64,000 nt of DNA from the IMG/VR virus record IMGVR_UViG_3300025168_013179, positions 1 to 64,000 of that record, one strand, 5' to 3'. Made by a program: the position numbers and the translations under genes. The notes under the pieces were generated by a model that was not told the DNA's origin, did not search any database, and saw only the letters and a program-made list of their open reading frames with translations. This DNA comes from a virus. Shown in pieces: positions 50,222-58,054 of this stretch; position 1 is the stretch's first letter; every line of letters begins with the position of its first letter.

Positions 50222-50623
50222 TTAAAATTTACTTTCGTTTAATAGTTCATCTATAACTTCTTGAATGTCTTCCCATGAATCCTTTATAGCAAAATCTAAA
50301 CCTGCTTTAAAATGTTTTTCATCGTACCCGTCAAAAAATATAATAATATGTGGAATTGTTCTAACTTTATGGTCTTTTTTAGCTTTAGGTGATTTAGAAA
50401 TATCTACTTTATAGTATTTAATACCTTTTAATTTACCCCAATCACTAAATGAATTAGAATCATTAAATGAGGCCCAAAACTCTACAACTACTATTGAAAT
50501 GTCATCATCTTGAAAAGCTGATCGACCATTTATAGCTTCTTCAAAATTATCATCAGTTAAGATTTGCTGGCTGAAATTGCTCAGTGAAAATAATAATAAT
50601 AATGCAACTATTAAATTTTTCAT
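50222..50623 (-). CDS. Secreted thioredoxin-like protein lacking CxxC
   Basis: A 133-residue protein beginning MKNLIVALLLLFSLSNFSQ, a Bacteroidota-style signal peptide. The mature part has the thioredoxin pattern IVVVEFWASFNDSN ... YYKVDIS ... RTIPHIIIFFDG, including the cis-Pro after Thr-Ile, but FNDSN replaces the redox CxxC. It cannot be an ordinary disulfide enzyme; binding or chaperone roles are possible. An upstream start exists but would add a non-signal extension. Confidence 0.78.
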   Translation of the reverse strand: MKNLIVALLLLFSLSNFSQQILTDDNFEEAINGRSAFQDDDISIVVVEFWASFNDSNSFSDWGKLKGIKYYKVDISKSPKAKKDHKVRTIPHIIIFFDGYDEKHFKAGLDFAIKDSWEDIQEVIDELLNESKF

Positions 50624-50627
50624 GTTA

Positions 50628-50909
50628 TTATCTTTTTTGAAGATCAAACAACCTCTCATCTATCTTCTTAAGTTGTTCTTTTATTTCTTCTACATCATCC
50701 TGAGTATTGATAATTGCATCTCTAATAGCTTCATCTTTCATTTGAAATTCTATTCTTTGAATCTCTGGTGCTGGAAGTTCTTTAGCTTCTTCAATGTCAG
50801 CTTGGAGTGCGAACCACATTCCTATTAAAGATGATAGCCCTACTACTATTAATCCAATTGTTTTAAGGTCTAAGGTAATCTTAGTCTCCTCTCCTATTTG
50901 TTTTGCCAT
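50628..50909 (-). CDS. Single-helix membrane protein, unknown
   Basis: A 93-residue protein: short cytoplasmic head, one transmembrane helix (TIGLIVVGLSSLIGMWFAL), then a charged periplasmic coiled coil (DDVEEIKEQLKKIDERL). It could be another spanin-like or lysis-regulating protein. Gap of 4 nt to the thioredoxin-like gene. Confidence 0.7.
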   Translation of the reverse strand: MAKQIGEETKITLDLKTIGLIVVGLSSLIGMWFALQADIEEAKELPAPEIQRIEFQMKDEAIRDAIINTQDDVEEIKEQLKKIDERLFDLQKR

Positions 50910-50912
50910 TTC

Positions 50913-51488
50913 TTAGTCTAATAAAAACCCATATGGAGTAGATGTTATATCTTGTCCTATTGGAAAGTTTTCTAATCTCATTGATACTGTCATTGTTCTC
51001 TGAATATATGGATTGTAGAACTCTCCTTCAACAGTTAAACAAATTAATGAAGGGTCATAAAAATTATCTTCATCTGGTTTAACAATTTCTCCTACTATTA
51101 CTTCGTTCCAAACTATATACTCATCGTTACCAGGTATTTCTACACCAGCATATTTGTTATCTGGGCTTTCCCAAGTGTAAGTACCTACATCCAATAATGA
51201 ACCATCATCTACTGCATCTGAATCTAATAAGTACATTGCAAAGTGTTGTCTATCTAACCTTGCTTCACCATCATCTATTTGAAGATATAGAATAAATATT
51301 TTTCTTAGTTTACCATTAGCTCCTAATTGTTCTCCTCCAAAAGAAGTTACTATAGAGTATCTTTCATAGGGGTCAAATGAATCTCCATCTAAACTTATTT
51401 CAAATAATAGTTCTCTTTCTTCTGCTACATCATCTTTGGAACATCCAAGGAAAAGTATAAGCGTTAAAAATAGTATTAATTTTTTCAT
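50913..51488 (-). CDS. Surface lipoprotein, Bacteroidota export type
   Basis: A 191-residue lipoprotein: MKKLILFLTLILFLGC, lipidated C16, then S-K-D-D. The C-S-K-D-D start fits the Bacteroidota lipoprotein export signal that sends proteins to the cell surface. The mature part is an acidic beta-rich domain of no known family. It is good evidence for a Flavobacteriia-type host and may alter the infected cell surface. Confidence 0.85.
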   Translation of the reverse strand: MKKLILFLTLILFLGCSKDDVAEERELLFEISLDGDSFDPYERYSIVTSFGGEQLGANGKLRKIFILYLQIDDGEARLDRQHFAMYLLDSDAVDDGSLLDVGTYTWESPDNKYAGVEIPGNDEYIVWNEVIVGEIVKPDEDNFYDPSLICLTVEGEFYNPYIQRTMTVSMRLENFPIGQDITSTPYGFLLD

Positions 51489-51496
51489 TATCTTTC

Positions 51497-52714
51497 TTAT
51501 TTAAAGGTATAATTTAAACCGAATGTAGATTGATATAATTCACTATCCCACATCTTTGTATATTCACCTTCAACAAATATACCTATATTTTTTCCTACTT
51601 TCCAACCAAATGCTATTCCAGCTGAATAATCATCCCATTGTTCTTGATCGTTATCTAGTACTAATCCACCCTTTCCCCAGTTATTTCTATTTAGGTAAGA
51701 AAACTCTTCTTCTCCTTTAAAGTACTTATGGTAAGGAAGTATGTAGTTTGCATAACCATGTAACCAGAAGTCTCTTTTATAATGATAAAAATCAAATCCA
51801 ACGATAGGAGCTACTTCAACCCATGAGTCTAATTCCTCCCAAGCTTCGTTATTATACCTATTCATCAAATCTCCGAATACATTTTCTCTAAAATCAATGT
51901 CAGAATATGCTACTATTTCTCCGTTTTCATTTTTCCAAATCCAATCTTGAGTTGTAGCTCCAGTATTAACATCTGTATAAGTTGTAAAATGGTCTGAATA
52001 ACCATATTCAAATCCTAAAGTGTACCAAGGATTTGCTGGGTATTCAAATTCTTCATCAGTGTTAGGATCTGTGTACATTTTAGTTTCATTTAACCATATT
52101 TCAATTGGATTGTATCCATATGCTCTTTCATGTCCTCTTGCTATTGCTCCAGCTGATATAGAAAACTTCTTACCTATTGGTAGTCTAGCTCTTACTTCTG
52201 CTGAGAAGTACTCTAGGTTTATCTTATCTTCTTCTCTGCTTTCAAGTTTAACAATATGATACTTACCTGTATGTTTTAAAAACAAGTGATGGTTCTGAAA
52301 TTCTTCACCTCTCCATCTTTCTTTTTCAAAATGAATCTGATACTCTAACCCTTTAACTGCTGATGTTGGAGCTGCAAATGTTAGTTGGTTCTCTGTTCCG
52401 TCGTAAAAGTTTTTAGGTTTTCTTTCGTAATCATATCTTGCTAGTTTTCTAATACCAAATCCAAGTCTATAATCGAATGGATATACTGGTGTAACATCTA
52501 TTACATCTGGTATAGAATATAAACTACCATCTTGGTTAGTTCTTACAAAGTAAGATGGTGCTGCTGCTTCAATAGAGTTAGATATATCTCCAGCAACATA
52601 AACTGTACCGTATTTTAAGAAATCGTCGTATATGGATTTAAAAAGGTTAGGTTTATCCTGAGCGTTAGCTGCGGTGCTAAGGCATAACAGGGTGATTAGT
52701 ATTAATTTTTTCAT
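51497..52714 (-). CDS. Outer-membrane beta-barrel-like protein
   Basis: A 405-residue secreted protein. Signal peptide MKKLILITLLCLSTAANAQ ends in NAQ; the mature part has many amphipathic Tyr/Trp/Phe-rich strands and ends in STFGLNYTFK, close to an outer-membrane beta signal. No family recognised. It sits in the lysis/surface region with a lipoprotein and might block further adsorption (superinfection exclusion) or change permeability. Confidence 0.78.
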   Translation of the reverse strand: MKKLILITLLCLSTAANAQDKPNLFKSIYDDFLKYGTVYVAGDISNSIEAAAPSYFVRTNQDGSLYSIPDVIDVTPVYPFDYRLGFGIRKLARYDYERKPKNFYDGTENQLTFAAPTSAVKGLEYQIHFEKERWRGEEFQNHHLFLKHTGKYHIVKLESREEDKINLEYFSAEVRARLPIGKKFSISAGAIARGHERAYGYNPIEIWLNETKMYTDPNTDEEFEYPANPWYTLGFEYGYSDHFTTYTDVNTGATTQDWIWKNENGEIVAYSDIDFRENVFGDLMNRYNNEAWEELDSWVEVAPIVGFDFYHYKRDFWLHGYANYILPYHKYFKGEEEFSYLNRNNWGKGGLVLDNDQEQWDDYSAGIAFGWKVGKNIGIFVEGEYTKMWDSELYQSTFGLNYTFK

Positions 52715-52725
52715 AATAAATATTT

Positions 52726-52980
52726 TTATTTTTTACTGCCAAATATTTTTCCTGCTTCTGCTATACCGAATGAACCAAGAACAATATATACAAAAGAATC
52801 GTATATAAATTCATTGATTACTAAATCTTCACCTACATAACCTGTAACCAGGTCTGCAACTGCAAAAAGTACCATAATAGCGAATGCCATGAAACCAACT
52901 ACTGATTTTTCGTTGATATCATTTTTTTCTTTGAATATGTCTGTAAAAGCCATCCATTTAAGTTTTAAGTTATTAAACAT
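52726..52980 (-). CDS. Holin candidate (two transmembrane helices)
   Basis: An 84-residue protein with two hydrophobic helices (GFMAFAIMVLFAVADLVTGY and FVYIVLGSFGIAEAGKIF), a charged start and a basic end, the shape of many class II holins. It heads the transcript leading through the barrel protein, lipoprotein and amidase genes and has a late motif. No functional proof. Confidence 0.72.
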   Translation of the reverse strand: MFNNLKLKWMAFTDIFKEKNDINEKSVVGFMAFAIMVLFAVADLVTGYVGEDLVINEFIYDSFVYIVLGSFGIAEAGKIFGSKK

Positions 52981-53010
52981 ACGAAAACAAGTTTAGGTGT
53001 AACGGTTTAA

Positions 53011-53020
53011 TAATAAATAG
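53011..53020 (-). promoter_or_regulatory. Candidate late promoter motif
   Basis: Minus strand CTATTTATTA followed by TTAAACC, 30 nt before the holin-candidate ATG. Confidence 0.6.
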
Positions 53021-53034
53021 CTAATATGACTAAT

Positions 53035-53054
53035 AAAAAAGAGGCCGAAGCCTC
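53035..53054 (-). terminator. Rho-independent terminator
   Basis: Minus strand reads GAGGC-TTCG-GCCTC followed by TTTTTT (53035-53040). It ends the transcript of the zinc-ribbon gene, separating it from the holin transcript that begins at the late motif just downstream. Confidence 0.88.
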
Positions 53055-53100
53055 TAATTATTTATCTGAATAAATTTCATCTTGTAATCCGGAGAATAAT

Positions 53101-53325
53101 CTACGAACTGAGATCCTTGATCTCTTTGGGTCTGAACTCTTCATTGACGTGTCCACAGTCTCGGCAGTTAAAGACCGGGATGGGGATGTAGGATGTTTTG
53201 CCTGTTCCTGTAAGGATTCCTGAGGCTTTTCTGAGAATGAGTCCTTGTTCAAAGTAGACTCCTCCGCATTTTTCGCAGGTGACTGATTGGGTTTGGGTGA
53301 TATCGACATTTAACTGGTTGTGCAT
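53101..53325 (-). CDS. Zinc-ribbon protein, GC-richer than neighbours
   Basis: A 74-residue protein with C19-x2-C22 (VTCEKCGGVYF) and C54-x2-C57 (NCRDCGHVNEEF), a zinc ribbon, plus FRPKEIKDL at the end. Similar zinc-ribbon proteins occur in T4-like marine phages as unnamed genes. Codons are clearly GC-richer than nearby genes, suggesting a recent or different origin. Another long frame overlaps but lacks motifs. Confidence 0.78.
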   Translation of the reverse strand: MHNQLNVDITQTQSVTCEKCGGVYFEQGLILRKASGILTGTGKTSYIPIPVFNCRDCGHVNEEFRPKEIKDLSS

Positions 53326-53347
53326 AACTTGTTTTTTTATACTAAGA

Positions 53348-53605
53348 TTATTTCTTAGCTTTAGGCTTGCGACCTCTTCTTTTTCTGCCTTTTACAGCTT
53401 TTACTACGTCTTTAACTTCCGCTTTTACAACCTTTGCTCTAGCTTTAACTTCAGCAACTGTTTCTTTGACGTCTTCTACAGCATCTTCTACTGCATCAGG
53501 GATTAGATCTCCATCGGAGTCTTTAATTTTTCCGGCTTTAACGAAATAGATAGTCACTCCTCCTGAAACGAGCAATATACCTAGAATAATAAAAATAGTG
53601 TTCAT
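53348..53605 (-). CDS. Membrane-anchored Asp-repeat and Lys/Ala-rich protein
   Basis: An 85-residue protein: transmembrane helix (IFIILGILLVSGGVTIYFV), then DSDGDLIPDAVEDAV, a calcium-binding thrombospondin-3-like repeat, and a KVKAEVKD ... RKRRGRKPKAKK basic tail. The histone-like tail and helix suggest a membrane-to-DNA or membrane-to-virion link; function unknown. Confidence 0.72.
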   Translation of the reverse strand: MNTIFIILGILLVSGGVTIYFVKAGKIKDSDGDLIPDAVEDAVEDVKETVAEVKARAKVVKAEVKDVVKAVKGRKRRGRKPKAKK

Positions 53606-53616
53606 AGTAATTGTTT

Positions 53617-54150
53617 TTAATAAATAGATTGTTTAGACATTTTAGTCGGCTGCCAGTAAGTTCCGTATTTTTTTTCCATTCTAAAATAGAAATCAGCTAA
53701 ATCTTTAGCACTAGTATTAAGTACTTCTTTATCGTATTGCTCGCTAGTAATTTTAAACTTAACTAAAAACAGACGTTTAATATCATCTAGTTTTCTATCT
53801 TCTTCTTTTTCGTGATCTTCTAATAGTCTTTTCATTCTAGCTCTATCTATGGAAGTCTCTTGATGATACTTACTATGATCTACTTCCCCTCCTGTAGTAA
53901 TAGCAGATAAGTATTTATCATTCATATTATGCTGTACTAACTCCATCTCCATTAGATAGGGACCTACTTCGAAGTCACCATTGAGAATTCTATCTATAAG
54001 AGGTTTACGTTTATCGAGAGGTTTATTCTTAGGGGTATAGCTTCTCCACCACATAAATCTATCGTAAGGCTTTTTAAAGTAACGTTTAGATAAAGTACGT
54101 TCTATAAAAGACCTAGTAAATTTAGGCTTCATTGGTAAGATATGTTCCAT
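53617..54150 (-). CDS. Helical protein, unknown
   Basis: A 177-residue basic and helical protein (RSFIERTLSKRYFKK, then a Glu/Lys-rich RMKRLLEDHEKEEDRKL). No family recognised. Promoter box ends 3 nt before its ATG. Confidence 0.7.
   Translation of the reverse strand: MEHILPMKPKFTRSFIERTLSKRYFKKPYDRFMWWRSYTPKNKPLDKRKPLIDRILNGDFEVGPYLMEMELVQHNMNDKYLSAITTGGEVDHSKYHQETSIDRARMKRLLEDHEKEEDRKLDDIKRLFLVKFKITSEQYDKEVLNTSAKDLADFYFRMEKKYGTYWQPTKMSKQSIY
53619..53628 (-). promoter_or_regulatory. Candidate late promoter motif
   Basis: Minus strand CTATTTATTA, 13 nt before the ATG at 53605; overlaps the stop of the upstream gene. Confidence 0.55.
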
Positions 54151-54153
54151 AAG

Positions 54154-54184
54154 TAAATATAAGAAAATTTACTCAAATAAACAA
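54154..54184 (-). promoter_or_regulatory. TTG-N20-TATATTTA promoter
   Basis: TTG 54182-54184, box TATATTTA 54154-54161, 3 nt before the ATG at 54150, so a leaderless mRNA is predicted. Confidence 0.75.
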
Positions 54185-54694
54185 CTATAAAAATTTATAT
54201 TCAGTAAAGCCGCATTGTCTACTTAATATAGAAGAAGCTCGATTCCAATCATCGTTATATAGGTACTGAATATCTTTATTATAATAGTCAAAATTATATC
54301 TAATTCCTTGACGATAAAATTTAATAGCTGAAGAAGCTTCAGGTTTTTCTTTCGATAAAAATGCTCCACCTGCGTAAATCGTATTATCTTCTAAAATACA
54401 ATTAGAGGATTTCCAGTCTGTAGTTATATGTTTATCGTTAGTCCAGTGCCACCCTAAAGGTTTTTCTTCAAACATCCATAAATGACATACAGAGCCGAAT
54501 TCAAGTCTTTTTTTAAATTCATCTATATCAGGACAGTCTTTCCATTCCAATTCGTTATTAATTTTCTTTATAACATCAGTAGCATTAAAATACCATTCTC
54601 TATAATGATTTTTAGAAAGAGGTTGAAACCAGTACCTATCGTCGTATTCATAACCACGTTGATCAGATTTATGTAACCTTAATTGTGTTTTCAT
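54185..54694 (-). CDS. Acyltransferase-like (GNAT-type) protein, tentative
   Basis: A 169-residue protein with a GNAT-like pattern (CHLWMFEEKPLGWHWTN, then an AGGAFLSKEKP loop and a C-terminal ILSRQCGFTEYKFL, recalling the GNAT end G-F-x-x-Y). Motif A for acetyl-CoA is not clear, so this is a weak call. It overlaps the oxygenase gene by 1 nt. Confidence 0.5.
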   Translation of the reverse strand: MKTQLRLHKSDQRGYEYDDRYWFQPLSKNHYREWYFNATDVIKKINNELEWKDCPDIDEFKKRLEFGSVCHLWMFEEKPLGWHWTNDKHITTDWKSSNCILEDNTIYAGGAFLSKEKPEASSAIKFYRQGIRYNFDYYNKDIQYLYNDDWNRASSILSRQCGFTEYKFL

Positions 54695-55209
54695 TAGTAA
54701 AGTGTTTTTCGTTCTTTAAATTTTTTAGTATAGAAAACTATAAGTGATTTACGTCTGCCTTTAGTGACTTTACTAACTGAATGTATAGTTTTAGCACCAT
54801 CATAAATAATATAATCACCAGGTTTGTTTAAATCAGCATTCTTATCTCCTATAATAAGGTCTCCTCCTATACTATTTTTTTCTAGGACCAATGATAATGT
54901 AGTTCTAGAATTAGTATCAAGATGAGGTTCACCAAAGTCTCCTTTTGAAAATTCAACTGTGTAGATAGATTGTATATCTCTTGTGTTACCCTTAGTGATA
55001 TCATGTAATAAACTATTTAAGTTTTTATTCTCTATACTGAAGTGAATTAAGTTAACATTTTGAAATCTAAATCCTTTTTCCTCTGTTCTTTTTTTATGAA
55101 ATGGATTAAGAGCATTTCTTCTTTCCATTTCTTCTACACTAGCTAGAGGGGTAATTGATAGTTGATATAAAATACTATCTAATTTTTCTTTAGATAATTC
55201 CTTCTTCAT
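54694..55209 (-). CDS. 2-oxoglutarate/Fe(II) dioxygenase-like protein
   Basis: A 171-residue oxygenase from the ATG at 55207-55209 (MKKELSKEKL); a start 7 codons earlier would double the overlap with the upstream gene. Iron ligands are H-x-D in EPHLDTN and the later H in AKTIHSVS, with R in KGRRKSL for 2-oxoglutarate. This is the third such enzyme in the window. Confidence 0.82.
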   Translation of the reverse strand: MKKELSKEKLDSILYQLSITPLASVEEMERRNALNPFHKKRTEEKGFRFQNVNLIHFSIENKNLNSLLHDITKGNTRDIQSIYTVEFSKGDFGEPHLDTNSRTTLSLVLEKNSIGGDLIIGDKNADLNKPGDYIIYDGAKTIHSVSKVTKGRRKSLIVFYTKKFKERKTLY

Positions 55210-55411
55210 CGCATGCAATTTGAAGTCCAACTAAAAGAGAAGCTCCATTATACTCTTTTTGAACTTCTGCTGCTCTTTCAGTTACTGTAGCTATCTTTCC
55301 GGCACCAACTGCTGATGCTATCAATTCTAATATTTCTTTTTCTCTTTTCTCTTCAGGACATAGTAAATTTGATGTAGGATTTTCTAAGTACTTTTTTACT
55401 GAATCACTCAT
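55190..55411 (-). CDS. Small helical protein, unknown
   Basis: A 73-residue helical protein (ILELIASAVGAGKIATVTE). No family. It overlaps the oxygenase gene by 20 nt and the sulfotransferase-like gene by 1 nt. Confidence 0.68.
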   Translation of the reverse strand: MSDSVKKYLENPTSNLLCPEEKREKEILELIASAVGAGKIATVTERAAEVQKEYNGASLLVGLQIACDEEGII

Positions 55412-56028
55412 TATATAATTGTTTTAGGTTTAATTGGTTTTCTATATTTCTTACTAGGGTGAAGCATATCTCTTAATTTTACTTTATCTAAATCTAAATC
55501 AATTTGATCTACAATGCTATTAAAAACAGTTATATCTTCTGAGTATAAGTCTTCATATAGAATATACGATTTTTTATTCAAATAAGCAACTGCCTTAACT
55601 TCTTCTACACATTTAGTCATATGTTCAACAACCCATTTATCCATAGTGATATTTAATGGATTAAAAGTATAGCTCATATGCCATTTAGACACTGTAGGGT
55701 ATTTCGCATTTTTGAGTTCTTTGTTATTTATAGCCCATTGAAAACTTTCTATAGCAAGCTTAGCATTTTTTCTAGTTAAGTAAATTACTTTATCAAATTT
55801 ACTTATATAGTTCAAATACCATTTACGAGGTCTATGAACACTTAAAACCTTAACAATTTTATTATTCGAAATATTGTTGCCTTTATTATTTATCTGGTCT
55901 TCGGTTAAGCCTTTTATATTTAACGGATTGAAAGGTTCTAAAGAGAATTTAAATTTAAGTAACTTAGCTAAAGCATAAGTAAGTTCGGTAGAACCTGATC
56001 TAGGCGATGCAAAAATTAAGATTTTCAT
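55411..56028 (-). CDS. Sulfotransferase-like protein
   Basis: A 205-residue P-loop-type protein with FASPRSGSTELTYAL at residues 6-20, the 5'-phosphosulfate-binding loop of sulfotransferases, and a later LYEDLYSED and LTRKNAKLAIES region resembling the 3'-phosphate site. It would transfer sulfate from PAPS to a glycan or protein. No PAPS-making gene is seen here. It overlaps the nucleosidase gene by 4 nt. Confidence 0.78.
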   Translation of the reverse strand: MKILIFASPRSGSTELTYALAKLLKFKFSLEPFNPLNIKGLTEDQINNKGNNISNNKIVKVLSVHRPRKWYLNYISKFDKVIYLTRKNAKLAIESFQWAINNKELKNAKYPTVSKWHMSYTFNPLNITMDKWVVEHMTKCVEEVKAVAYLNKKSYILYEDLYSEDITVFNSIVDQIDLDLDKVKLRDMLHPSKKYRKPIKPKTII

Positions 56029-56561
56029 AAAAAAGTATCTTTAAATATGCTCTTAAATTCTTCGTAACCATTAGCAGCATTTTCTTTCCATTTATCAATG
56101 TCACCATCATCACTAACCCATTTGTAACTGTGACAAAAAACTCTAGCTGTTTGACATGCTTTAGCAATACCGTACAACTCCATATCAACAATATCTATAT
56201 CGTCTCTATAATGAAAAGTATTAGATTGTGCTTTTTTACTTTTATCATAGAAATGATCAGTAGTACAGCAAATTATATCTCCTTTGCCTTGTAAAGTTAT
56301 ATCTACATCGTTAGTTAAATTCATTACGTCTAAATCATTAATGACTTTACCTATCTTAAACACCTCTCCTATAGGAATATCTTTAACAGCCCCGCAAGAG
56401 CCAAAGTTTACTACTAATTCTGGTTTATGAATATTAATTAGTCTTGCTGTTTCTACAGCTGCATTGACTTTACCGATACCGGTAATATGTATTTCGTTAT
56501 CAAACAAATAAGAATCGCCATGTTCTAGATCTGTAGCTGATAGTAGTAAAATTCTACTCAT
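56025..56561 (-). CDS. Nucleosidase, MTA/SAH-nucleosidase-like
   Basis: A 178-residue PNP/UDP-fold enzyme: TGIGKVNAAVETA (27-39) binds phosphate or ribose, VNFGSCGAV (51-59) is typical, E128 (VDMELYGIA) binds ribose and D151 (SDDGD) is the catalytic acid that protonates the base. It would free adenine from methylthioadenosine, S-adenosylhomocysteine or adenosine. The next gene makes AMP from adenine. Shorter than bacterial MtnN (about 230). Confidence 0.85.
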   Translation of the reverse strand: MSRILLLSATDLEHGDSYLFDNEIHITGIGKVNAAVETARLINIHKPELVVNFGSCGAVKDIPIGEVFKIGKVINDLDVMNLTNDVDITLQGKGDIICCTTDHFYDKSKKAQSNTFHYRDDIDIVDMELYGIAKACQTARVFCHSYKWVSDDGDIDKWKENAANGYEEFKSIFKDTFL

Positions 56562-57033
56562 ACTTAATTAAAGACTTTACGTTAGAATCTGCTATTCCTA
56601 TATCAATTAAACAGACCTTGCCGATCACATCATAGCCACACGTATACGCAAGCTCTTCCGCTGCCTCCATTGTACCTCCAGTAGCAAATACATCATCGAC
56701 TAGCACTATAGAACCAGAACCAGGGGCCATCTCTAATGAACCAGAAGCATATTCATATTGATAGTCTAAAGTAAATAGATTTTTATCTGGCAGTTTACCA
56801 GGTTTTCTTATTAACTTAACTCCTCCTTGTCTCATAGCAGCTATACCGGCTGCAAATAAAAATCCTCTTGATTCGATTCCTACCCAGTAATCAGGGGATT
56901 CATCCATCGAGCTCATTTGCATGCAAGCATGTGTAAAAGCATCTGAGTTAGCTAATAAAGGTTGAATGTCTCTATATACTATTCCGTCTACAGGATAGTC
57001 GTATATTTTTTTAATGTATTTTTTTAGGTCCAT
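56554..57033 (-). CDS. apt: Adenine phosphoribosyltransferase
   Basis: A 159-residue type I PRTase. PRPP loop VLVDDVFATGGT (110-121), hood region near GIESRGFLFAAGIA (52-65) and KLPDKN flexible loop, all typical of APRT. It makes AMP from adenine and PRPP. It overlaps the nucleosidase by 8 nt, so adenine release and reuse are coupled. A -7 box lies 3 nt before the ATG. Confidence 0.92.
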   Translation of the reverse strand: MDLKKYIKKIYDYPVDGIVYRDIQPLLANSDAFTHACMQMSSMDESPDYWVGIESRGFLFAAGIAAMRQGGVKLIRKPGKLPDKNLFTLDYQYEYASGSLEMAPGSGSIVLVDDVFATGGTMEAAEELAYTCGYDVIGKVCLIDIGIADSNVKSLIKYE

Positions 57034-57036
57034 ACT

Positions 57037-57066
57037 ATAATATATGAAAATATTAAGTTATATCAA
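57037..57066 (-). promoter_or_regulatory. TTG-N19-TATATTAT promoter, relaxed
   Basis: TTG 57064-57066, 19-nt spacer, box TATATTAT 57037-57044, 3 nt before the ATG of the APRT gene. Confidence 0.55.
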
Positions 57067-57741
57067 ACTGTTATTAATAAGTAAATCATAATTATTTTTA
57101 ACTCCTATCATATTTAAGTTATACTCTTTTGCTAATATTGTAACAGCAGTTCCTTCCCCAAACCCTATACCATTCTTAGCATACCTACTTAAATAGGTTC
57201 TAGACCAATCAGCTGTTTCAGAGTTAAAAATGCCTTCAATGTGGGCTTGTAACTCTTTACTACGGCACGCGATCTCTATAGTTTTTGATGAATATGGAAA
57301 AGAAAGAAAAGCTTCGGTTATATAATTGAATGGTTTATCTAATCCATGCTCGGTCATAAATGCAAAATACTCTTTATACGCATTATTCCGTCCTTTAAGT
57401 CTATTTAACTTTGTTAAATGTTTAGGTATAATAACAGATGAGTAAAAAGCAGAGTCGTTCTCTACTATCAGCTTATTAAAATTAACTCTCAGAAAATCAG
57501 CATCAACATAATTTACTCTCTCTTTATACTCCAGCAATAGCTTAAATAAGAACGTTAACTTTGAATAGTAACTAAATTGAGATCTTCCTATTACCTCCTC
57601 ATATTGGTAACTAATACAATTATCGAAATATTGCGGTTGGTCGGTTAGTACGTGAACGGTATCAATTTTACCTACTTTATTAATCTCTTTACCAAACCTT
57701 TTTATAAACTCTGCACCATGACAGACAGTTGCGTATAACAT
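57058..57741 (-). CDS. Glycosyltransferase-like protein (GT8-like)
   Basis: A 227-residue GT-A protein: VNYVDADFLRVN (D-x-D motif) and FGEGTAVTIL, with an N-terminal YATVCHGAEF strand. It sits away from the main glycan module, next to sugar-modifying genes (sulfotransferase-like, oxygenase), and has a late motif. Confidence 0.72.
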   Translation of the reverse strand: MLYATVCHGAEFIKRFGKEINKVGKIDTVHVLTDQPQYFDNCISYQYEEVIGRSQFSYYSKLTFLFKLLLEYKERVNYVDADFLRVNFNKLIVENDSAFYSSVIIPKHLTKLNRLKGRNNAYKEYFAFMTEHGLDKPFNYITEAFLSFPYSSKTIEIACRSKELQAHIEGIFNSETADWSRTYLSRYAKNGIGFGEGTAVTILAKEYNLNMIGVKNNYDLLINNSLI

Positions 57742-57744
57742 ATA

Positions 57745-57754
57745 TAATAAATAG
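57745..57754 (-). promoter_or_regulatory. Candidate late promoter motif
   Basis: Minus strand CTATTTATTA, 3 nt before the ATG of the GT8-like gene. A plus-strand motif 43 nt away serves the divergent gene. Confidence 0.6.
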
Positions 57755-57796
57755 AAAATTTATTGAGACTACCAAACTTTTTAACACTTTTTTTTA

Positions 57797-57806
57797 TATT
57801 TATTAA
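57797..57806 (+). promoter_or_regulatory. Candidate late promoter motif, plus strand
   Basis: Plus strand TATTTATTAA, 3 nt before the ATG at 57810. Confidence 0.55.
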
Positions 57807-57809
57807 AAT

Positions 57810-58040
57810 ATGGGAAGTATTATTGATTTAATAGATTTGTTTAACGAAGATAGAGGTGATTCTATCTTTTACTTCTTTGCTGGTTGTATGGTTGCTATAA
57901 TTATTTCTGCTTGGTGGCTTGCAAAACGCTCTTTTGATAACCCTGAAAATACTTTCCATAGATATTTCGATGAAAATGGAGATGAATTTGTAAAAAATAA
58001 AAAGGGTAAATTAATAAAAAAACCCCACCGATTAGGGTAG
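57810..58040 (+). CDS. Small single-helix membrane protein
   Basis: A 76-residue protein on the plus strand with one transmembrane helix (SIFYFFAGCMVAIIISAWWL) and a basic tail ending in KPHRLG. Late motif. Its 3' end contains the minus-strand terminator of the histone-like gene. Confidence 0.72.
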   Translation: MGSIIDLIDLFNEDRGDSIFYFFAGCMVAIIISAWWLAKRSFDNPENTFHRYFDENGDEFVKNKKGKLIKKPHRLG

Positions 58041-58042
58041 GG
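58016..58042 (-). terminator. Rho-independent terminator
   Basis: Minus strand: CCCTACC - 6-nt loop - GGTGGGG (one G-U pair) followed by TTTTTTT. It lies inside the end of the convergent plus-strand gene and stops transcripts from the chaperone/histone-like side. Confidence 0.82.
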
Positions 58043-58054
58043 TTAGTTCAAAAT

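Noticed and set aside
53058-53309. 83-codon minus-strand frame overlapping the zinc-ribbon gene
   Set aside because: It shares most bases with a frame that has a clear C-x2-C ... C-x2-C zinc ribbon; its own product is Ser/Pro-rich without motifs.
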